This document shows, piece after piece, positions 59,076 to 64,000 of a DNA stretch of 64,000 nt. The notes beneath the pieces are model-generated. The model searched no databases. It was not told where the DNA came from and was given only the letters and a program-made list of their open reading frames with translations. The DNA lies in contig NZ_KB891799.1 of assembly GCF_000373565.1 (NCBI RefSeq), positions 124,001 through 188,000 on the forward strand, in the 5' to 3' direction. The DNA is from Streptomyces sp. HmicA12. GTDB taxonomy: Bacteria > Actinomycetota > Actinomycetes > Streptomycetales > Streptomycetaceae. The stretch's first letter is position 1, and each line of letters begins with the position of its first letter. The translations under genes and the position numbers were made by a program.

Positions 59076-60998
59076 ATGGCGAGGAACGGGGCGGCGCGGG
59101 CCTGGGTCGTGTCGGCCATGGTGCTGGGGGCATCCACCACAGGGGTGCAGGCGCACGCGGCCGACGACGACGCCGGGGCCGCCGGGCACGCCGCCGTGGT
59201 GTGGCCGGTGACGGCGACCCCGCACATGACGGCGGCGGCGCTCGGCTCCGGTCCGGACGCGAAGGCGGTCTTCGACGACGACGAGCTGGCCGATCTGTTC
59301 GCGGACGGCGGGCGGCTGCGTACGGTCGTCGAGGCGGGCAAGGGGCGCGAGGTGAGCTGGGTCGTCGACCCGGACCTCGTGATCGCCGCGCAGGCCATGG
59401 CGAGCGGCTACCGCGTCGCGGACAGCACCGAGTCCAGCAACCCGCAGGACAGCACGCAGGGCACCGGGCAGGGCGCCGCGAAGGCGTGGCTGTCCGAGCT
59501 GAAGGACGCGGTCAGCGGGCGGGACGTGTGGCTGCTGCCGTACGCGGACACCGACCTGGCCTCGCTCGCCCACCACCCGTCCGCCGACACCGACGACCTG
59601 ACGGAGGTCGTCTCGAACCTCGCGGACAACGCCAAGAAGGAGGTCGACTCCGTTCTCGGTACGGGGACGAGGACCGGGCTCGGCTGGCCCGCGGACGGCG
59701 CCGTCGACACCCAGATCACCGGTCTGGCCGAGAAGTTGGGTGTCACGCGGATGCTCACGTCGGGGCAGGGGGTCAGCCCGGCCGGGGCGTCCCCGGTGAC
59801 CCTCGGCAGCGGCGACGACGCGATCACCGCGCTGCCGTACGACGGGGACCTCACGACGGCGCTGGCCCGCATCAAGGACGTGGACCCGTCCTCCAGCGCC
59901 TCCCCGTCGGCCTCCCCGTCCGCCTCTGCGTCGGCCTCTTCCTCGGCTTCCGCCTCCGCCCCTTCCCTGTCACCCGAAGGGAGCCCCTCCGGGTCGGCGT
60001 CCGGGTCGGCGTCCGGATCGGCGTCCGCGTCCCCCTCGCCCTCGGCTTCCGAGAGCTCCGACGCCCCGGACACCCCCGACGCCGCGACCGTCACCCGCGT
60101 CACCGCGCTCCTGAAGGCGAACACCCGCCCCGTCCTCGTACCGCCCCGCACCCTGTCCGGCACCGCGGCGAACGCGCTCGCCGCCGCGATCGACTCCGGG
60201 ACCGACGACGGCTGGCTGGACCTGGAAGGCATCCGCACCGCCGACAACGACCCGGTGACGGGGCGGGCGGGATCGCCCTCCGCGTACCCGTCCAGGCTCC
60301 GGAACAGCGAGCTCACGCCCGACCAACTCACCTCGGTGGCGGGGAACTTGGACGGGCTCGCCACGCTCTCGAAGGTCCTCGCCGACCCGAAGGTCACCAC
60401 CGCGTCCGTGCACGCGGCGATGGCGCGCGCCCTGTCGACGGCCTGGCGGGCGCTTGAGGACGCGGACCAGGAGACGTTCCAGCAGCGCACGACCGATTTC
60501 CTGAGCACGTCCGTGAAGTCGCTGCGCCTGGTCCCGAAGACCGTCGTCACGCTCACCTCCGGCGACGCCACCATCCCGGTGACCGTGGACAACGGCTTGC
60601 AGCAGCCGGTTTCCGGGCTCGAACTGCGTGTCGCGTCCAGCGACGCGGAGCGCCTGCGGATCAACGACGGGGAGCTGTCCCTGGAGGCCGCCGGATCGGC
60701 CAGCCACACCTCGCAGATCGGCGTCACCGCGAAGGCCAACGGCAAGGCGCAGGTGACCGCCCGGCTCTACACCACCAGCGACGGCAAGCCGTGGGGCGAC
60801 CCGATGACGTTCGAGGTGGACGTGACGTCGGTGTCGTCGGGCTCGATCGCCGTGGTCGCGGCGGGGGTCGTGCTGATCGTGCTGGCCGCCGCGTTCCGGA
60901 TGCGCAACGTGCGCAAACGGCGCGGCGGCGGCCCGTCTGGGCCCGCAAGCCCCGAGAGCCCCACGAGTTCCGAGGGGCCCGAGAGCCCTCAGGCCTGA
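59076..60998 (+). CDS. DUF6049-like membrane-anchored extracytoplasmic protein
   Basis: ATG 59076 with GGGAGGA upstream. A signal peptide (RAWVVSAMVLGASTTGVQAH) is soon followed by VVWPVTATPHMTAAALG, then DDDELADLFADGGRLRTVVE and VSWVVDPDLVIAAQAMAS, which match the DUF6049 family linked to the murJ/mviN region in many Streptomyces. A Ser/Ala/Pro low-complexity linker (~270-330) divides it, and the C-terminus has one membrane span (IAVVAAGVVLIVLAAAF) and a basic tail. 640 residues. As I remember them, family members have a longer N-terminal part before PVTATPHM, so this copy looks shortened. murJ itself is not in the window. Confidence 0.72.
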   Translation: MARNGAARAWVVSAMVLGASTTGVQAHAADDDAGAAGHAAVVWPVTATPHMTAAALGSGPDAKAVFDDDELADLFADGGRLRTVVEAGKGREVSWVVDPDLVIAAQAMASGYRVADSTESSNPQDSTQGTGQGAAKAWLSELKDAVSGRDVWLLPYADTDLASLAHHPSADTDDLTEVVSNLADNAKKEVDSVLGTGTRTGLGWPADGAVDTQITGLAEKLGVTRMLTSGQGVSPAGASPVTLGSGDDAITALPYDGDLTTALARIKDVDPSSSASPSASPSASASASSSASASAPSLSPEGSPSGSASGSASGSASASPSPSASESSDAPDTPDAATVTRVTALLKANTRPVLVPPRTLSGTAANALAAAIDSGTDDGWLDLEGIRTADNDPVTGRAGSPSAYPSRLRNSELTPDQLTSVAGNLDGLATLSKVLADPKVTTASVHAAMARALSTAWRALEDADQETFQQRTTDFLSTSVKSLRLVPKTVVTLTSGDATIPVTVDNGLQQPVSGLELRVASSDAERLRINDGELSLEAAGSASHTSQIGVTAKANGKAQVTARLYTTSDGKPWGDPMTFEVDVTSVSSGSIAVVAAGVVLIVLAAAFRMRNVRKRRGGGPSGPASPESPTSSEGPESPQA

Positions 60999-61600
60999 GC
61001 CGGGGCCGCGGTGTTGCGGCGCAGCGTCCGCAGGATCAGCCACTGGTCGCCCCAGCCCATCGCGGTGCCGAGCACGGCCATCAGGATGCCGAGGACGAGG
61101 CCGCCGGCCGCAGCGCCGGCCGCGAGCCCGGTCACGACGAGCAGGGCCCGCACCGCGAAGCGCAGGGCGACCAGGCCGAGGGCGAGCAGGCGGGTGCGCT
61201 TGTTCTTCCACAGGGCCTTCATCAGGCGCATGCGGGTCTTGAGCACGGTGAGGGTGAGGGCGAGGTTGAGGACGAAGATGACCGGGATCGCCCAGTACGC
61301 GGCCGGGTAGGCGCGGGCGATGTCGAAGACCCCGGCGAAGCAGCCCATGATCGGGAAGTACCAGGCGGGCAGGCCCTTGAAGTCCGCCGTCGCCTCAACC
61401 TGCTGCGCCGGAACCTGCTCCGCCTCAAGCTGCTCCGCCTCAACCGGCTCCGCCTGAACCTGCTCCGCCTGAACCTGCTCCGCCTGAACCGACGTCGTCC
61501 GCTCGACCACCGACTGCTCGACCGCCAGCCGCTCGACCACCGACTGCTCGACCGCCAGCCGCTCGACCGCCGACTGCTGAACCATCGTGTCCGCGCTCAT
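60989..61600 (-). CDS. Small multi-span membrane protein with repetitive N-terminus
   Basis: ATG 61600 has GGGGG about 7 nt upstream; ATG 61636 is an alternative. Residues ~1-70 consist of repeats (SAVERLAVEQSVVERLAVEQ, then VQAEQVQAEQVQAEPVEAEQ). Residues ~75-195 have about four membrane segments (WAIPVIFVLNLALTLTVLKT, LLALGLVALRFAVRALLVV, AAGGLVLGILMAVLGTAMG). The function is unknown. Its 3' end overlaps the converging DUF6049-like gene by 10 bp. 203 residues. Confidence 0.72.
   Translation of the reverse strand: MSADTMVQQSAVERLAVEQSVVERLAVEQSVVERTTSVQAEQVQAEQVQAEPVEAEQLEAEQVPAQQVEATADFKGLPAWYFPIMGCFAGVFDIARAYPAAYWAIPVIFVLNLALTLTVLKTRMRLMKALWKNKRTRLLALGLVALRFAVRALLVVTGLAAGAAAGGLVLGILMAVLGTAMGWGDQWLILRTLRRNTAAPAQA
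61384..61577 (-). repeat. 18-bp and 30-bp minisatellites coding the N-terminus of the membrane protein
   Basis: Units of CTCCGCCTGAACCTG type (15-18 bp) at 61384-61492, and a 30-bp unit (CGCTCGACCACCGACTGCTC...) repeated two to three times at 61498-61577. Both keep the reading frame. Confidence 0.9.
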
Positions 61601-61664
61601 GTTGCTGCCCCCTGCGATGTGATCCGTTTCCGACATCACTGAGCTTCGCGGAAGGGGGGTCGTC

Positions 61665-61697
61665 CCCGGCAGAGCGAGCCGTCCTCGCTCTGCCGGG
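61665..61697 (-). terminator. Stem-loop terminator of the S8 protease gene
   Basis: A perfect 14-bp stem CCCGGCAGAGCGAG / CTCGCTCTGCCGGG with a 5-nt loop, 21 nt beyond the protease stop codon. Confidence 0.78.
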
Positions 61698-61717
61698 ACA
61701 AATGTCACGGGGCTACG

Positions 61718-62683
61718 TCACCCGGCCTTCTTGACCGCCGCCTCCGCGTCCACGATGCCGAGGCCCAGCTTGGTGAGGTTCTTCGGGTTCTTCGCCGTCG
61801 ACCGGATCGTCGACATGATCGCGTCGGGCTTGAGTCCCTGCTGGTGCAGGAGGGCGGCGACGGCGGCCACGTACGGCGACGCCATCGACGTACCGGACAG
61901 GTCGCCGTACCCGGAGGTGTCCTTCAGCGTCTCCTTCGTCGTGTACGTGGGGAGGGTGGAGAGGATGTCGACGCCGGGGGCCGAAACGGCGTTCTCCACA
62001 CCGAAGTTGGAGAACGACGCCGGGAGTCCTGCCTGGTTGGTGGCGCCGACGACGAGGACCGGGGTGTCCACCTTGTACGTCTGGACGTCGTCGCCGTCGT
62101 TGCCGGCCGCGGCGACGACGGTGACGCCCTTGCCGTAGGCGTACTTGATGGACGCGTTGAGGGTGCCGCCCTTGAGGAGCTTGGCCATGAGGCCCGACTC
62201 GCCCAGCGAGAGGTTGATGACGTCGGCGCCGTGGTCGGCGGCCCACTTGATGCCCTTGTTGATGTTGTCGTTGGTGCCGGAGCCGTCGGCGCCGAGGACC
62301 CGCACCGGCATGATCTTGGCGCCGGGGGCGCCGCCCGCGATGCCGACGCCGTTGTCGGTGTGGGCGGCGGCGATGCCGGAGACGTGCGTGCCGTGGCCGT
62401 TCAGGTCCTTGGGCTCGTCGTCGTTGTCGACGAAGTCGTGGCCGTCGACGAGCCGGCCCTTGAGGTCGGGGTGGCCGAGATCGACGCCGGTGTCGACGAC
62501 CGCGATGACGGTGTCGTCGCCCTTCGACGTGTCCCAGGCGTCCGGCAGGCCGAGCGCGTCGAGAGCCCACTGCTGGTCCCGCATGGGATCGGGCTTGCTG
62601 TCGTCACCGCAGGCGGTGGCGGTCAGCAGGACGGCGGCGGCGAGGCAACAGGCGAGAGGAGTACGCGTACGCATGGTCGACAT
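61718..62683 (-). CDS. Subtilisin-like (S8) serine protease, lipoprotein
   Basis: Signal peptide (MSTMRTRTPLACCLAAAVLL) with a lipobox ending at C25 (TATAC), so the enzyme is anchored outside the membrane. The catalytic triad is complete: D64 in VVDTGVDLGH, H97 in NGHGTHVSG and S266 in GTSMASPY; the oxyanion N195 is in AAAGNDGD. 321 residues. There is no long propeptide between the lipid-anchored cysteine and the catalytic domain, which suggests a variant that folds without one. Putative role in surface protein processing. Confidence 0.92.
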   Translation of the reverse strand: MSTMRTRTPLACCLAAAVLLTATACGDDSKPDPMRDQQWALDALGLPDAWDTSKGDDTVIAVVDTGVDLGHPDLKGRLVDGHDFVDNDDEPKDLNGHGTHVSGIAAAHTDNGVGIAGGAPGAKIMPVRVLGADGSGTNDNINKGIKWAADHGADVINLSLGESGLMAKLLKGGTLNASIKYAYGKGVTVVAAAGNDGDDVQTYKVDTPVLVVGATNQAGLPASFSNFGVENAVSAPGVDILSTLPTYTTKETLKDTSGYGDLSGTSMASPYVAAVAALLHQQGLKPDAIMSTIRSTAKNPKNLTKLGLGIVDAEAAVKKAG

Positions 62684-62745
62684 GACCTGAGCCTGGGTCA
62701 GGTGCGGGCGTCACGCATGTGGGGGCGGGCCGAACGGGTCCCGGG

Positions 62746-63675
62746 TCAGGCCCACCCCGGCAGCCAGTGATCAGGGACGGGCGCGGCCTCGTAGTCCCGT
62801 ACCAGGTACGCCCGCAGCGCTTCGAGCCCCGGGTGCGGATTGTCGTCCCGCCACAGCAGGGAGTGCGGGTAGACGGGCGTCGGCCGGTGCACCGGGATCG
62901 CGCGCAGGGTGAGGCCGGCCGGGTAGGCGAGCGGGGTCCTCGGGCCCATGAACGTGGCGACAGACGCCGACTCCGCGACCGCCTGCAACAGGTGGTCCGT
63001 ACCGAAGTTGGGCCCCGACGCGTCGATGTCCAGGCCGAACGCGGCAGCGAACTCCGCGTAGTACGCGGCCCATTCGGTGCCCTCGGTCAGTCCGGGCATC
63101 CAGATGCGGTGCCCGGCGAGGTCCGCCGGAGTGAGGCGCTCCGCGGCGGCGAGGGGGTGCGCGGGGCCGGTGACGAGGAGGAGCGGCTCGTCGAGTACGC
63201 GCGTGCTGCGCACCCCGGGCGGCAGCTGCTCCTCGGGCATCCGGCGGGCCCAGAACGCGGCGTCGAGGCCGCCGTCGCGCACCGCGGCGAGCATCACCCG
63301 GCCGCTGCCGCCCTGGGCGACGATGTCGAGGTCGATCTCCGGGTGGTCCCGGTGGAAGGCCTGCAGCAGCCCGGCGGTGACCACGCGGGTGCCCATGACG
63401 TCGACGCGCAGGGGGCGCCGCCCCGGGCGCACGGAGGCGGCGGCCCGGTCGACGGCGCGCAGCACCGACTTGGCGTGCGGCAGGAACGCCTGCCCGTCGA
63501 GGGTGAGGCGGGCGCCGCGCGGGGTGCGGGTGAAGAGCCGGACGCCGAGCTCCCGCTCCAGGGCCGCGATCCGCTTGGAGGCGGCCTGCTGGGTGATGCC
63601 CAGTTCGGCCGCGGCCACCTGGATCTGCCCTTCGGCGGCGACGGCTGCGAAGGTGCGTACGGCTTCCAGATCCAC
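62746..63675 (-). CDS. LysR-family transcriptional regulator
   Basis: The GTG at 63675 gives the family start VDLEAVRTFAAVAAEGQIQV with the HTH AAAELGITQQAASKRIAALE, then a LysR substrate-binding domain (LRVDVMGTRVVTAGLLQAFH and so on). 309 residues. A TTG at 63687 with a GAGG 5 nt upstream is an alternative. Longer frames run into an 18-bp repeat that adds YGEAWS units. It is divergent from an MFS permease gene and a dyad lies between them, so it probably regulates that permease. Confidence 0.88.
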   Translation of the reverse strand: MDLEAVRTFAAVAAEGQIQVAAAELGITQQAASKRIAALERELGVRLFTRTPRGARLTLDGQAFLPHAKSVLRAVDRAAASVRPGRRPLRVDVMGTRVVTAGLLQAFHRDHPEIDLDIVAQGGSGRVMLAAVRDGGLDAAFWARRMPEEQLPPGVRSTRVLDEPLLLVTGPAHPLAAAERLTPADLAGHRIWMPGLTEGTEWAAYYAEFAAAFGLDIDASGPNFGTDHLLQAVAESASVATFMGPRTPLAYPAGLTLRAIPVHRPTPVYPHSLLWRDDNPHPGLEALRAYLVRDYEAAPVPDHWLPGWA

Positions 63676-63742
63676 CTCGCCATACAACCATGCCTCGCCA
63701 TACGACCATGCCTCGCCATACGACCATGCCTCGCCATACAAC
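63675..63742 (-). repeat. 18-bp minisatellite at the LysR translation start
   Basis: Nearly four copies of TATGGCGAGGCATGGTCG (minus strand) lie directly before the GTG start. Each unit holds GCGAGG and ATG, so it has its own Shine-Dalgarno-like and start-like parts. The period is a multiple of 3. Confidence 0.93.
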
Positions 63743-63751
63743 CACGGGTTG
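63739..63751. promoter_or_regulatory. Possible LysR operator
   Basis: CAACC-acg-GGTTG is a perfect dyad inside TACAACCACGGGTTGTGTA, at the edge of the 18-bp repeat and between the LysR and MFS genes. Confidence 0.5.
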
Positions 63752-63811
63752 TGTACGGGCGGCCTGTCGGTTGTTTGATCGGGCGGGCCGGGGCGGCTTG
63801 GATCGCAGGTC

Positions 63812-64000
63812 ATGAGCGATGTGCGGCCGGGGCGGCTGGGGCGGGACTTCGGATGGTTGTGGGCCGCGTTCGCGGTGAGCACGGCGGGCACCTGGCTGGC
63901 GCTCGACGCGTTCCAGCTGGTCGCGGTCCTGGTCCTCGACGCCGGTCCCGCGCAGGTCTCCCTCCTCGCCGCGGCGGGGCTCGCGGTGGGCGCGCTGATC
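63812..64000 (+). CDS. MFS permease, 3' end outside window
   Basis: 63 codons are visible from ATG 63812: MSDVRPGRLGRDFGWLWAAF, then AVSTAGTWLALDAFQLVAVL, the first membrane segment and start of the second of an MFS transporter. The pattern resembles the MFS_3-type drug efflux proteins. Divergent from the LysR gene, which is its likely regulator. Confidence 0.8.
   Translation, partial: MSDVRPGRLGRDFGWLWAAFAVSTAGTWLALDAFQLVAVLVLDAGPAQVSLLAAAGLAVGALI

Overview
The window is a stretch of very GC-rich actinobacterial chromosome. It is almost certainly Streptomyces: third codon positions are saturated with G/C, so long open frames appear antisense to nearly every gene. GTG starts and apparently leaderless starts are common, and there are Streptomyces-type secreted proteins, a LAxTG (class E sortase) surface protein, an ECF41-type sigma factor and the usual actinobacterial cobalamin genes. 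No plasmid, phage or insertion-sequence backbone is visible.

Layout. 1-10.7 kb: seven consecutive same-strand genes (the first cut by the window edge) for exported FG-GAP/integrin-alpha-like beta-propeller proteins, one of them a lipoprotein. 10.7-16 kb: a Yip1-like membrane protein, a purine-type phosphoribosyltransferase and dCTP deaminase (dcd), a 55-residue zinc-ribbon protein, tRNA-Gly(CCC), a C39/BtrH-like papain-fold protein and an unrecognised cytosolic protein. 16.1-21.2 kb: a 1706-residue DUF11/DUF5979 surface protein ending in LADTG. 21.3-30.5 kb: a catabolic or lipid-type region with TauD dioxygenase, MFS permease, aldehyde dehydrogenase, TetR, acyl-CoA ligase, a second TetR and an AidB-like acyl-CoA dehydrogenase. 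30.7-39 kb: small secreted DUF11 protein, S26 signal peptidase, NAD(P)/FAD oxidoreductase with its ECF41/SigJ sigma factor, a CYTH-like secreted protein, a family-8 polysaccharide lyase and a frameshifted Uma2 nuclease. 39-58.3 kb: cobalamin (vitamin B12) genes in two blocks, cobN-cobG-cobH-cobIJ-cobK-cbiD and cobL-cobM, with a cobalamin riboswitch in front of cobN. The blocks are separated by about 8 kb of unrelated genes (YdeI, LysE, HNH/DUF222, MerR, a GntR cassette, DUF664/DinB, GNAT). 58.4-64 kb: VOC protein, DUF6049-like secreted protein, small membrane protein, S8 lipoprotein protease, LysR, and a divergent MFS permease cut by the window end.

How the genes work together. The cob genes encode cobalt insertion (CobN) and most corrin-ring methylation and contraction steps (CobG, CobH, CobI-CobJ fusion, CobK, CbiD, CobL, CobM). 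The ECF41 sigma factor sits just upstream of the kind of oxidoreductase such sigma factors usually control, with a perfect CRP-like palindrome between them. Several local regulators have plausible operators next to their own genes (TetR 28134-28147, MerR 53105-53123, GntR 53858-53873, LysR 63739-63751).

The most striking signal is not a gene. The window is full of short tandem repeats (minisatellites) placed at gene beginnings, gene ends and promoters. They add repetitive tails to CobL, the YdeI-like protein, CobIJ, the LysR protein and a membrane protein. They also reiterate the 3' ends of two genes beyond their stop codons, build a ladder of Shine-Dalgarno-like units in front of uma2, and form a 12-copy 23-bp array between the TetR and TauD genes. 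A separate dispersed palindromic element lies at 1416-1551 and 23064-23157 and has entered cobG in frame (43632-43690).
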